Assembly: GCA_000218705.1 (NCBI GenBank)
Contig: GL947594.1
Span: 262,586-326,585, forward strand
DNA: 64,000 nucleotides
Source of the DNA: Prochlorococcus marinus bv. HNLC1
Lineage (GTDB): Bacteria > Cyanobacteriota > Cyanobacteriia > PCC-6307 > Cyanobiaceae
Direction: 5' to 3'
The notes under the pieces are model-generated. The model saw only the letters and a program-made list of their open reading frames with translations, ran no database searches and was not told the DNA's origin. Positions 45,069 through 53,981 of this stretch are shown here, piece after piece (within the stretch, counting starts at the first letter, position 1; the number at the start of each line of letters is the position of its first letter). A program made the position numbers and the translations under genes.

Positions 45069-47690
45069 TTGGAACACACACTCGTTATTGTAGAAAGTCC
45101 CACTAAAGCAAAAACTATAAGAAGATTTTTGCCCTCTAATTATGAAGTATTAGCTTCAATGGGACATGTAAGAGATCTGCCTAAAGGAGCAGGTGAAATA
45201 CCAGCATCTTTAAAAAAAGAAAAATGGTCAAGAATTGGTGTAAACACAACTGAGGATTTTGAACCTCTGTATGTTGTTCCAAAAGATAAAAAGAAAGTTG
45301 TTAAAGATCTAAAAAATGCATTGAAAGGTGCAACTAAATTACTTCTTGCAACTGACGAAGATAGGGAGGGGGAGAGTATTAGTTGGCATTTAATGCAAAT
45401 TCTAAAACCGAAAATACCAACTAGAAGAATGGTCTTTCATGAAATAACAAAAAAGGCTATTAATAAAGCTCTTGATCAAACAAGGGATATAGATATGGAA
45501 TTAGTTCAAGCTCAAGAAACAAGAAGAATACTTGATAGACTCTTTGGTTATGAATTATCACCTTTATTGTGGAAGAAAGTTGCTCCTAGATTATCTGCAG
45601 GAAGAGTTCAGTCTGTTTCTGTACGTTTGTTAGTAAGAAGAGAAAGAGAAAGAAGGTCATTTGAAAAAGCTCATTACTGGGATCTAAAAGCGAAATTGAT
45701 ATGTGAAGGTAAAACCTTTGAAGCTAAGTTATTTAGTTTGGAGAAAAAAAAGGTTGCTAATGGTTCAGATTTTGATGAAAAGACTGGGCAGTTAAAAAAA
45801 GGCAATAAATCAATAATTTTAAATGAAGCAAAAGCATCTAACTTAGTTGAATCCTTATCAAAAGTTAATTGGAAATTGGAAAAGTTGGAGAAAAAACCAT
45901 CAGTAAGAAGACCAGTACCTCCATTTACAACAAGTACCTTACAACAAGAAGCTAATAGGAAATTGAGACTTTCTGCTAGAGAGACAATGAGATGTGCTCA
46001 AGGTTTATATGAAAGAGGTTTTATAACTTATATGAGGACTGATTCTGTTCATTTATCTGAACAAGCAATTAAAGCAGCAAGAGAATGTGTGCAATTAAAG
46101 TATGGAGAAAACTATCTTTCTGATAAACCTCGTCAATTTAGTTCAAAAGCAATTAATGCACAAGAAGCACATGAAGCGATAAGGCCTGCAGGAGAGAACT
46201 TTAGAATACCTAAAGAAACAGAATTATCAGGAAGAGATTTATCTTTATATGAGCTTATTTGGAAAAGAACTGTGGCCAGCCAAATGGCTGAAGCCAAGCT
46301 TACAATGATTAATGCAGAGATTTCTGCGGGTAAAGCTATCTTTAAATCAAGTGGTAAAAGTATCGATTTCCCAGGCTTTTTTAGGGCTTATGTTGAGGGT
46401 AGCGATGATCCAGGAGCTGCTCTTGAGCAACAGGAAGTTGTACTCCCAAATTTAGTTCCTGGATCTAACTTGGATTTGATAACTAATGATGCTATCTCAC
46501 ATGAAACAAAACCTCCTGCAAGGTATACAGAAGCTGCGCTTGTAAAAATTTTAGAGAAAGAGGGAATCGGTAGACCTTCAACTTATGCAAGCATCATAGG
46601 AACTATTGTAGATAGAGGTTATGCACAGATTTCTAATAATTCTCTGGCACCGACTTTTACTGCTTTTGCTGTTACTGCACTTTTAGAAGAACATTTTCCT
46701 GATTTAGTAGACACTACCTTTACTGCAAAAATGGAGTCATCTTTAGATGAAATATCTTCAGGTAATTTGGAGTGGTTACCTTATTTAGAAACATTTTATA
46801 AAGGTAAGAATGGTCTTGAAATTAAAGTCCAAAAAACAGAAGGTGATATTGATGGTAAAGCTTATAGGCAAGTTGATTTTGATGATTTACCTTGTGTTGT
46901 AAGGATAGGATCAAATGGGCCATGGCTTGAGGGTACAAGATTAGATGCTTCTGGAAATGAAATTCAGGCAAAAGGTAATTTGCCTATGGATATAATTCCT
47001 GGTGATTTAGATGAAAAAAAGGTTAATCAGATTTTAAGTGGACCTTCAGATCTGGGCGAAGATCCAAAAACTGGTGAAAAAGTTTTCTTAAGATTTGGAC
47101 CCTATGGACCTTATGTTCAATTAGGTAATAATGAAGATAATAATGAAAAACCTAGAAGAGCTTCTTTGCCAAAAGAATTGAAAACAGATGATCTAACATT
47201 AGATCAAGCTCTCGAATTGCTTAGCTTACCTAGACTATTAGGTGAGCATCCCGAAGGTGGAATAGTAGAAGCTGATAGAGGTCGATTTGGTCCATATTTA
47301 AGGTGGATTAAAAATGCAAGTGATTCTGAGAATAGATCTTTAAAAAAGGAAGATGATGTTTTTAAAGTTGATTTAGAAAGGGCAATAGAAGTTTTAGCAA
47401 TGCCAAAACTTGGCAGAGGCGGCAGAGCTGTTTTAAAAGATTATGGAAAGCCTGAAGGCTATAGTGAAAATATTCAAATTTTGAATGGACCATATGGAAT
47501 TTATGCTAAATATGGAAAATTAAATATCTCTTTACCAAAAGAAACAGATTTAGAAAAATTATCAATTGAGGAATTATTAAAATTGATAAATGAAAAATTA
47601 AAAGATGGTGGATATCCTAAAAAGAAAAAATCAAATTCACCTAGGAAAAAAAATTCTAAAGTAAAAAATTCAAAAAGAACGAAGAATTAA
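45069..47690 (+). CDS. topA: DNA topoisomerase I
   Basis: This type IA topoisomerase relaxes negative supercoils. The 873-residue protein starts from TTG at 45069 and has the Toprim region LVIVESPTKAKTIRRFLP, ATDEDREGESISWHLM, the signature TTSTLQQEANRKL, and the catalytic Y321 in GFITYMRTDSVHLSE. The C-terminus carries three Topo_C-type repeats (RFGPYGPYVQLG, RFGPYLRWI, GPYGIYAKYG) in place of zinc fingers, then a Lys/Ser-rich basic tail. The lipoprotein gene follows after 2 bp. Confidence 0.96.
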   Translation: MEHTLVIVESPTKAKTIRRFLPSNYEVLASMGHVRDLPKGAGEIPASLKKEKWSRIGVNTTEDFEPLYVVPKDKKKVVKDLKNALKGATKLLLATDEDREGESISWHLMQILKPKIPTRRMVFHEITKKAINKALDQTRDIDMELVQAQETRRILDRLFGYELSPLLWKKVAPRLSAGRVQSVSVRLLVRRERERRSFEKAHYWDLKAKLICEGKTFEAKLFSLEKKKVANGSDFDEKTGQLKKGNKSIILNEAKASNLVESLSKVNWKLEKLEKKPSVRRPVPPFTTSTLQQEANRKLRLSARETMRCAQGLYERGFITYMRTDSVHLSEQAIKAARECVQLKYGENYLSDKPRQFSSKAINAQEAHEAIRPAGENFRIPKETELSGRDLSLYELIWKRTVASQMAEAKLTMINAEISAGKAIFKSSGKSIDFPGFFRAYVEGSDDPGAALEQQEVVLPNLVPGSNLDLITNDAISHETKPPARYTEAALVKILEKEGIGRPSTYASIIGTIVDRGYAQISNNSLAPTFTAFAVTALLEEHFPDLVDTTFTAKMESSLDEISSGNLEWLPYLETFYKGKNGLEIKVQKTEGDIDGKAYRQVDFDDLPCVVRIGSNGPWLEGTRLDASGNEIQAKGNLPMDIIPGDLDEKKVNQILSGPSDLGEDPKTGEKVFLRFGPYGPYVQLGNNEDNNEKPRRASLPKELKTDDLTLDQALELLSLPRLLGEHPEGGIVEADRGRFGPYLRWIKNASDSENRSLKKEDDVFKVDLERAIEVLAMPKLGRGGRAVLKDYGKPEGYSENIQILNGPYGIYAKYGKLNISLPKETDLEKLSIEELLKLINEKLKDGGYPKKKKSNSPRKKNSKVKNSKRTKN

Positions 47691-47692
47691 GA

Positions 47693-48154
47693 ATGGCAAA
47701 CAAAATCTCTAATTTTGTTTTTTTGATTTTATTATTTTTATTACAATCATGTTCTGGTGGAAAGATAGGAAATTTCTTAGAATCTAGTTTTAAGAATAAT
47801 AATTCTAATAAAATATCCCAAAACGATTTTGATAAAAAATCAAAAAGCAGCATAACTTACAAAGATAAGAAATTGGTAGAGAAGAAAGAAAAAAACACTA
47901 AAATAAAATTAGATGATGATATTAAACCTCTAAATATTGTTAACTCATTTTCAATTAAGACAAATGATGAAAATACAACAAAAAAACGAAATAAGAATTA
48001 CAATCCCAAAACATATAGAGTTTTTGTAATTTTAAAGAAAGTTGATCCTTCTTTCCCTACTGAAAATTTTTCAAAGGTATTGAGAAATGGAGATATTAAT
48101 TTTGAGATAGAAAAAATAGAATTAATCCCCGAATTAAATCAAAATAAAAAATAA
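47693..48154 (+). CDS. Putative lipoprotein (153 aa), unrecognised
   Basis: The N-terminus MANKISNFVFLILLFLLQSC has a lipoprotein signal: a basic start, a hydrophobic core and a lipobox ending at Cys20, followed by SGGK. The mature part is a long, Lys/Asn-rich and probably disordered region to about residue 105, then a more conserved-looking end (KTYRVFVILKKVDPSF, then LRNGDINFEIEKIELIPEL). No family is recognised. It is 2 bp after topA, with a DUF2232 membrane protein next. Confidence 0.72.
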   Translation: MANKISNFVFLILLFLLQSCSGGKIGNFLESSFKNNNSNKISQNDFDKKSKSSITYKDKKLVEKKEKNTKIKLDDDIKPLNIVNSFSIKTNDENTTKKRNKNYNPKTYRVFVILKKVDPSFPTENFSKVLRNGDINFEIEKIELIPELNQNKK

Positions 48155-48180
48155 ATGTAAAAGTTTTTTAATAAATTCCA

Positions 48181-48819
48181 ATGAAAATAACAAAAAAATC
48201 CCAAGCTTTAGATTTAATTGAGCCTTCTTATCTTGCATCACTTGCTTCTTTGCTTTGGATTGCACTTTATTATTTGCCTGTTGGAGGTGCACTTTTCAGA
48301 CTTATATTACCTCTACCTATTTCATTGCTTCAATTAAGAAGAGGGACAAAGGTGGCTCTAGATGGTATTTTTGTACAAATTCTTTTATTAATAATCCTTA
48401 TGGGGCCAATAAGAGGTCCTTTATTTTTATTCCCTTATGGAACGCTGTCCTTCTGGTTAGGTTGGTGTTGGCTTAAAAATAAAAGTTGGTGGTTTAGTTT
48501 GTTTTCAGGAATTTTGATAGGAGCTTCTGGATTTTTGATAAGAGTCTTTGCTCTTTCAATCTTGGTCGGAGAAAATCTTTGGATTTTAGTCACACGTGCT
48601 AGTTATGGTTTAATTCAAAAATTTGCTTCAATAATAGATATTTCTTGGTCCCCATCCACAACATTTATTCAGTTGGTGGCTATCTTTTTAGTTATTTTTC
48701 AGGAATTTGTATATGTTTTAACTATTCATATAATTGCATATGCAGTTTTTCCAAGATTAAAATCATCTATTCCACAGCCTCCAAATAAAATAAGTGGTTT
48801 TGTAGATTTAAGGCTTTAA
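48181..48819 (+). CDS. DUF2232-type membrane protein
   Basis: This 212-residue integral membrane protein has about six hydrophobic helices (residues near 17-33, 57-75, 80-95, 103-125, 150-165 and 172-195). It shows the family-like segment YLPVGGALFRLILPLPISLL and RRGTKVALDGIFVQILL. DUF2232/YybS proteins are of unknown function, sometimes thought of as S-component-like. It lies between a lipoprotein and a CobT-like gene in the same direction, which suggests, without proof, a vitamin-related transport role. Confidence 0.75.
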   Translation: MKITKKSQALDLIEPSYLASLASLLWIALYYLPVGGALFRLILPLPISLLQLRRGTKVALDGIFVQILLLIILMGPIRGPLFLFPYGTLSFWLGWCWLKNKSWWFSLFSGILIGASGFLIRVFALSILVGENLWILVTRASYGLIQKFASIIDISWSPSTTFIQLVAIFLVIFQEFVYVLTIHIIAYAVFPRLKSSIPQPPNKISGFVDLRL

Positions 48820-48886
48820 TTTATTTAAGAAACAATGGGAAAATTAAAATATAATATTAAATATTTCGGTAGTGACATAAGTAATA

Positions 48887-49996
48887 GTGAAATTCTTAAA
48901 AAAGATAAATATTATTAAAAATGATATTGATAGTTTTTTATTTTATTTAATTATTGCAGGAACAAATACTTCCCAAATAACAGGAATTTCTGCAGCAGGC
49001 ATTGATTCGAATTCTAGAAAAATAACTGCATTAGCTGATGCAGAATTTTGTTTATTAGGAGCAATTAAGGACTATAAATACAAGTTGCCAAAGCTAAAAG
49101 CAGGGGTTACTCCAGCGCTTATAAGTAATGTATGCAAAGTACTTTTAGGTGCGAATGTAATTGTTATTCCTATTGGTGTTTATAAAAGACCTTACTTTCA
49201 ACATATATTAGTTGAAAAGACATATGGAAACCCTTCAAATTGCTTGAGTACTGGAAAGACTATGGATAAATCAAGGGTTAGTGATCTTTATGAGAAAGGA
49301 CTTTCTGTTGGGCTAATGACAAATAAACCTATAGTAATATCTGAATCAGTTCCAGGTGGAACTACTACTGCTCAAGCAATTATGGAGGCTTTTGGTCTAG
49401 ATGTTGCTGATTTGGTTGGAAGTAGCCTTTTAAGACCTCCAAGAAAATTAAAAACAGAAATTATCAAAACTGGTCTTTTAAATGCAAATCTAGGTAGTGA
49501 ATTTAGTTCAATTGATGTTATTTCTGCCTTAGGTGATCCATTTCAAGCTTTCTCAATGGGACTTCTAATAGGTGCTAGAAAGTCAAAGAATACAGTTATA
49601 TTAGCAGGGGGGAGTCAAATGATTGCGATTTTGTTACTTGCTTTAGAATTTATATCTATAGCTGAAAAGCAGTTTTTTTCAGAGAGAGTATTCGTTCTCA
49701 CCACTGGATGGTTAGCTTATGATGAATCTTTAAGAAAACTTTTAGATAAAGTGGCAGATAAGCATAAAGTAAAATTATTTGGTTTTGCTAGTGGTTTGAA
49801 TTTTCATTCATCAAAGATTAAAGAATTAAGAGATTATGAAAAAGGTTATGTTAAGGAAGGTGTTGGAGCTGGAGGGCTTTCACTCTTAGCGTATTTAAAA
49901 GGTTTTAAATATGAAGAGATAGTTTCAGAATGCGAATCAACTATTAAAAGAATGAAAGAAGTTGGCCAAATTTCCTTAAACAAAGAATATCAATGA
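48887..49996 (+). CDS. CobT-like phosphoribosyltransferase (TIGR00303 type)
   Basis: This 369-residue protein is related to nicotinate-nucleotide:dimethylbenzimidazole phosphoribosyltransferase, which activates the lower ligand of cobamides. It starts from GTG at 48887 and shows AGTNTSQITGISAAGIDSNS, VPGGTTTAQAIMEAFGLD, SALGDPFQAFSMGLLIGARK, VILAGGSQMIAILL and the late KEGVGAGGLSLLAYLKG. Picocyanobacteria make pseudocobalamin with adenine as lower ligand, so the true substrate may differ from the enteric enzyme. It overlaps the next gene by 4 bp. Confidence 0.85.
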   Translation: MKFLKKINIIKNDIDSFLFYLIIAGTNTSQITGISAAGIDSNSRKITALADAEFCLLGAIKDYKYKLPKLKAGVTPALISNVCKVLLGANVIVIPIGVYKRPYFQHILVEKTYGNPSNCLSTGKTMDKSRVSDLYEKGLSVGLMTNKPIVISESVPGGTTTAQAIMEAFGLDVADLVGSSLLRPPRKLKTEIIKTGLLNANLGSEFSSIDVISALGDPFQAFSMGLLIGARKSKNTVILAGGSQMIAILLLALEFISIAEKQFFSERVFVLTTGWLAYDESLRKLLDKVADKHKVKLFGFASGLNFHSSKIKELRDYEKGYVKEGVGAGGLSLLAYLKGFKYEEIVSECESTIKRMKEVGQISLNKEYQ

Positions 49997-50988
49997 ACAA
50001 TAAACAATTAACTAGAAAGAAGTTTTTAGATATTGCGAAATTATCTGTTTTGTTTCTTTTGACTTCATGTAATGGATTATCTAGAAAAATTTCAATAGGT
50101 TTATATAAGAATTTTCTTCCAGTAAGCTTTATTAATTTATTACCTAAAAATTGGAAAAAAGAAAATTTAAATTATAAAGAAGATAATTTAAATAAAAATT
50201 TTAGAAATAAAGATTTAATTTTAATTAATGATGGTTGGCTTAGCAGAGTCGACCTTAAAGTGTTTGATGATATTAGCGAACCTTTAATGAATTATTTAGA
50301 TGAAAGATCTAAATATTATTTAAGTAATTGGCAGCTATTTGAGCAAAAAAAACTTTATCCAATTGGTGTTATTCCATATGCAGTAATTATAAAAAATAAT
50401 GAACGTTATAAAATAACAAATAAAAATAATTGGGATTTTCTTTTATCAAAAGATTTAATTGGAAAAATGATTTTGCCTAATAGTCCAAGAATTTTGATTT
50501 CAATAGCTGAAAGAATCAACAATAAAAATGCAATGAAGGCAATTTTCAATCAAGGTAATATTTATGATGATATAAATGCGATTGATTGGTTAATAAATAC
50601 AGATGCAGTGTTAGCAATTTTGCCTTTAACAATTTGTGAAAAATATCTAAAAATTGATTCTAGGCTTTCAATAGTATTTCCAAATCAAGGGGTTCCTTTA
50701 ATGTGGAATTTTCTTTTAATTAATAATAATTTTAATCAAGCTCTTTTACTTAATTGGATAGATAAATTAATAGATAGAAATTCAATAAATAAATTAATAA
50801 AAGATGGATTATATTTACCTTTTAATAATGAATATATTCAGAGTAAATATAAGTATTCAAGTAAATCCGCAAGGTTATTAAATAGACCATCAGAAGAATG
50901 CTGGAGAAATAGTTGGTCTTTTAATTCTCTAAAAGAATCTGAAAAAGTTGAATTTGAAAAAATATGGAAAGATTTATTAGCCCCATAA
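49993..50988 (+). CDS. Lipoprotein resembling a PotD-type solute-binding protein
   Basis: The 331-residue protein begins with a twin-lysine start and a lipobox (AKLSVLFLLTSC, Cys26), followed by a periplasmic body with the sparse pattern of spermidine/putrescine-type binding proteins: DLILINDGWLSRVDL, KKLYPIGVIPYAVII, NWDFLLSKDLIGKMILPNSP, AVLAILPLTICEKYL and GVPLMWNFLLI. It lacks a neighbouring permease or ATPase. ATGA overlap with the CobT-like gene implies coupled translation. The ligand is unknown. Its 3' end overlaps the convergent reductase by 12 bp. Confidence 0.72.
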   Translation: MNNKQLTRKKFLDIAKLSVLFLLTSCNGLSRKISIGLYKNFLPVSFINLLPKNWKKENLNYKEDNLNKNFRNKDLILINDGWLSRVDLKVFDDISEPLMNYLDERSKYYLSNWQLFEQKKLYPIGVIPYAVIIKNNERYKITNKNNWDFLLSKDLIGKMILPNSPRILISIAERINNKNAMKAIFNQGNIYDDINAIDWLINTDAVLAILPLTICEKYLKIDSRLSIVFPNQGVPLMWNFLLINNNFNQALLLNWIDKLIDRNSINKLIKDGLYLPFNNEYIQSKYKYSSKSARLLNRPSEECWRNSWSFNSLKESEKVEFEKIWKDLLAP

Positions 50989-52119
50989 TCTCTTTTTAGG
51001 TTTGTCAAGTAGTAGATGATGTGTTTCCTTTAGAAGACCTGGTATATCAAGATGATTAGGGCATTTTGGAACACAAAAATTACAGCTCATGCAATTATTG
51101 GCGTTCTTTGTTTCCCACCAATGTCCTGCTCGCCCAATTAAGTTATATCTCTCTTTTGCAAACTCTTCTTGTCCATTACCAATATACATATTCCTTAATC
51201 TTAATATTTCAGGAATAGGAACTTCACTTGGACAAGGAAGACAAGCTCTGCATTGTTCACATTTTGTGATACCTAATCTTTTATTGGATTCATTTTCAAT
51301 ATTTGTAATTACGTTAATCTCTAATCTCGAAAGCTTTTGAGTGGCATTAGCTAATTTAATAGGTAAATCAAAATCATTAGGTTTGCTAGCACCCAAGGAT
51401 AAAGTTGTTATCCCCTCTGATAGTAGAAATCTGTAAGCAATCTCAAGAGGATGGTATGGTTTTGAGGCTTCTTTTAAAATATCACTTGGTAAATAAAGTT
51501 TACCGCCTTTATCAGCTGGAGAAATAGCCATAACTCCCATATTTTTTCCTAAAGCTTTCTTCGCTAATGGAATTTTTGATTGATCAAATAAATGTAAATG
51601 TAAACTGCAAAATTTAAAAATATCAGAATTAATTGCTGAATTAATTAATTGGAAGTCTCCATGGGAACTAAAACCAATCTGATCAATTAACTTTTGACTC
51701 AATAGCCAATTAATAAATTTCCTTCCTTCCCCTTCAAGAACCCATTCAAGATGTTCAAAAAGATTAAGGCCATGAATAGCTAAATTATTAATTTTTTTGA
51801 CATTCAAATTCATTAATGAGTCAAAAAATCTTTCTTTTAATTCGTTAAAGTTTCCTTTTGGCAAAACTTTGGTTGTGATTACCCAATTTTCTTTTGATAC
51901 TTTTTCAAATTGATCTAATTTATCGAGTGCTTCACCAATAAAGATTTCAGCTTTCCCATAAGATGGAGCTGTTTCAAGGTGATTTATTCCGGCAAAATGG
52001 GCTGATTTAATAATATCGTACATACTTATGGCACTCTCTACTGAACGCATAGTCCCGAGTGTAAATACACTTACTTTGGGACCTGTTCCAAACGATCTTT
52101 TTTGAGAATTAATAATCAC
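50977..52119 (-). CDS. Aldo/keto reductase-family protein with 4Fe-4S ferredoxin-type motifs
   Basis: The 380-residue protein joins an N-terminal aldo/keto reductase barrel to a C-terminal iron-sulfur part. The barrel has NHLETAPSYGKAEIFIG, TTKVLPKG, AIHGLN and QIGFSSHGD. The C-terminal third has CEQCRACLPCPSEVPIPE and then CMSCNFCVPKCPNHLDIP, two cysteine groups typical of [4Fe-4S] binding. Such fusions occur widely in bacteria; the substrate is unknown. It stands alone on the minus strand, diverging from ribE with 106 bp between starts. Confidence 0.88.
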   Translation of the reverse strand: MIINSQKRSFGTGPKVSVFTLGTMRSVESAISMYDIIKSAHFAGINHLETAPSYGKAEIFIGEALDKLDQFEKVSKENWVITTKVLPKGNFNELKERFFDSLMNLNVKKINNLAIHGLNLFEHLEWVLEGEGRKFINWLLSQKLIDQIGFSSHGDFQLINSAINSDIFKFCSLHLHLFDQSKIPLAKKALGKNMGVMAISPADKGGKLYLPSDILKEASKPYHPLEIAYRFLLSEGITTLSLGASKPNDFDLPIKLANATQKLSRLEINVITNIENESNKRLGITKCEQCRACLPCPSEVPIPEILRLRNMYIGNGQEEFAKERYNLIGRAGHWWETKNANNCMSCNFCVPKCPNHLDIPGLLKETHHLLLDKPKKRLWG

Positions 52120-52225
52120 TTCTAACTAATTCTAATTTTGAAATTATCCCTTAATATATATTTATAGTCATTTATATTTTTATGTAAATAGAAAATGATT
52201 TTTTAAAAGATTTATCTCTTTATTT

Positions 52226-52876
52226 ATGTTTACTGGAATAATACAGGCAACTGGCAAACTAAAAAAAGAAAACAATACATATTTAGTTCAAATTTGCGAT
52301 AATTTATTCGATATAAATATAGGTGATAGTATTGCTGTTGATGGAATTTGTTTGACAGTAAAGCAGTATTTTAACAAAAGCTTTACTGTTGATATAAGTG
52401 AAGAGACTATGCAAAAAACTTCCTTAGGAGGGAAATCTAGATTGAATTCAATTGTTAATTTAGAACCTGCTTTAAGAATTTCTGATAGATTAGGTGGCCA
52501 CATTGTGAGTGGACATATTGATGGCCTTGGGGAAGTTGTTGATATCGAGAAATTAAGTAAATCTTGGCTTCTTTCTCTAAAATGGAAAGATAAAAAATTT
52601 TCAAAATATATTGTAGAAAAAGGTAGTATTTGTGTTAATGGTATAAGTCTTACTATCGCAGAACAGAAAAATAATGGAGAGATATTTAAAATAGCTGTTA
52701 TTCCTCATACTTGGAATAATACAAATCTTAAACTTCTCTCAAAAGGACAGGATGTAAATCTTGAGGCTGATGCTTTAGTGAAATATGTTGAAAAACTTCT
52801 ATTATCGAATAATAACAAATCTGCAAATGAGGAAATTAATCTTAATTGGCTTCAGGAAAATGGATGGGCGAAATAA
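52226..52876 (+). CDS. ribE: Riboflavin synthase, alpha chain
   Basis: This enzyme dismutates two molecules of 6,7-dimethyl-8-ribityllumazine to riboflavin. The 216-residue protein is two similar barrels in tandem: the first begins MFTGIIQATGKL and contains SIAVDGICLTV, the second contains GGHIVSGHIDGLGEV and SICVNGISLTIAEQ. The length is typical. Its product feeds FAD for Mqo and the photolyase-related protein. The gene is convergent with the cyAbrB regulator, 2 bp between stops. Confidence 0.94.
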   Translation: MFTGIIQATGKLKKENNTYLVQICDNLFDINIGDSIAVDGICLTVKQYFNKSFTVDISEETMQKTSLGGKSRLNSIVNLEPALRISDRLGGHIVSGHIDGLGEVVDIEKLSKSWLLSLKWKDKKFSKYIVEKGSICVNGISLTIAEQKNNGEIFKIAVIPHTWNNTNLKLLSKGQDVNLEADALVKYVEKLLLSNNNKSANEEINLNWLQENGWAK

Positions 52877-52878
52877 AT

Positions 52879-53235
52879 TTATTTGATAGGTATGAGATGT
52901 ATAATTTTTGATTCTTTTTTGATATGAATTTGAAATTCTTGCCCAGGAATTAAACCTAACTTTTTTGTATAAGAATGTCCTATTAATAAATTACCGTTTC
53001 CATGAACCTTAGTTTTAAATTCTGCTTGCCTACCTCTAGATGATCTATTACCTGATCTTCCAGCGCCAATTCTTTTTGATGACTTACCATATTTTGCTTC
53101 TATATAAGCCCTATAAAAACTCTTCCTTAAAACCCTTCCACTGGGACCAATATAGCCGCATCCTCTTGCGATTTCCTCTTCAGATTTCTTACTTAACAAT
53201 TTTGATTTTTCAAGTAGCTCTTTTCCTACAAGCAT
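52879..53235 (-). CDS. cyAbrB-type transcriptional regulator
   Basis: The 118-residue protein is of the cyanobacterial AbrB type, in which the DNA-binding AbrB domain is at the C-terminus: GNLLIGHSYTKKLGLIPGQE then FQIHIKKESKIIHLIPI. The N-terminal half has KKSEEEIARGCGYIGPSGRV and a basic, Gly/Ser/Arg-rich linker (GAGRSGNRSSRGRQ). cyAbrB proteins regulate carbon and nitrogen metabolism in Synechocystis. Prochlorococcus targets cannot be read from here. Confidence 0.92.
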   Translation of the reverse strand: MLVGKELLEKSKLLSKKSEEEIARGCGYIGPSGRVLRKSFYRAYIEAKYGKSSKRIGAGRSGNRSSRGRQAEFKTKVHGNGNLLIGHSYTKKLGLIPGQEFQIHIKKESKIIHLIPIK

Positions 53236-53323
53236 TATTTAATCAATTTAATATTCTTGTTAATAATCATAATTGTGGTCATTAAATTTAATAAAAAATA
53301 TACTGATAAATTAATAATAATTA

Positions 53324-53926
53324 TCAGTAAAGATAAAGAATAATGAATAAAATAACCCATATCCCATCAACAAAATGCCAATATAATTCAACTGCTTCTA
53401 ATGGAAACATATTCTTATAAGTAATTCTTCCTCCGTTAATTCTTGTTTGCCATGAAATTATAAGTATCATTAATGTTCCAAGAGTAACATGTAATCCATG
53501 AAAACCAGTTAAGGCATAGAAAGTACTTGCAAATAAATTATCAGTGAGGCCAAAGGGTAAGTTAAAATATTCAAAAAGTTGACATATTAAAAAAGTAATT
53601 CCTAATGAAGCAGTTATTAATAACCACTTTTGTGAAATATCATTTTTTTGATTAATAAGAGCTTTTCCTGCTTTATGAAAGGTTGCGCTACTAATAAGCA
53701 AAAGAATAGTATTTAAAGTTGGAATTGCGAGTTCAAGTTCATATAATGATCCTTCAGGTAATGGATTTACAGCTTTATATGTAAGGTAAGCTGCAAAAAA
53801 ACCCGCGAAGGTCATTCCATCTGCAATTAAAAAAATTATTAAACCAAAAATTCTAAAATCCTCGTGATGATTAATTAGATCATCTCCTTCTTTTTTAATC
53901 TCATCAGAACTGTTTAGTATTGTCAT
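53324..53926 (-). CDS. ctaE: Cytochrome c oxidase subunit III
   Basis: This is the third core membrane subunit of the aa3-type oxidase. The 200-residue protein lacks the first two helices of the mitochondrial form and has five: FGLIIFLIADGMTFAGFFAAY, LNTILLLISSATFHKAG, the following WLLITASLGITFLICQLFEY, FYALTGFHGLHVTLGTLMIL and the terminal VELYWHFVDGIWVILF. HFVD and GFHGLHV are family signatures. It ends the ctaC-ctaD-ctaE order on the minus strand. Confidence 0.95.
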   Translation of the reverse strand: MTILNSSDEIKKEGDDLINHHEDFRIFGLIIFLIADGMTFAGFFAAYLTYKAVNPLPEGSLYELELAIPTLNTILLLISSATFHKAGKALINQKNDISQKWLLITASLGITFLICQLFEYFNLPFGLTDNLFASTFYALTGFHGLHVTLGTLMILIISWQTRINGGRITYKNMFPLEAVELYWHFVDGIWVILFIILYLY

Positions 53927-53981
53927 AGTATTAAATAAAATTTATTTTCATGAGAGATAATCTTTCCCATATCCATAAGGT

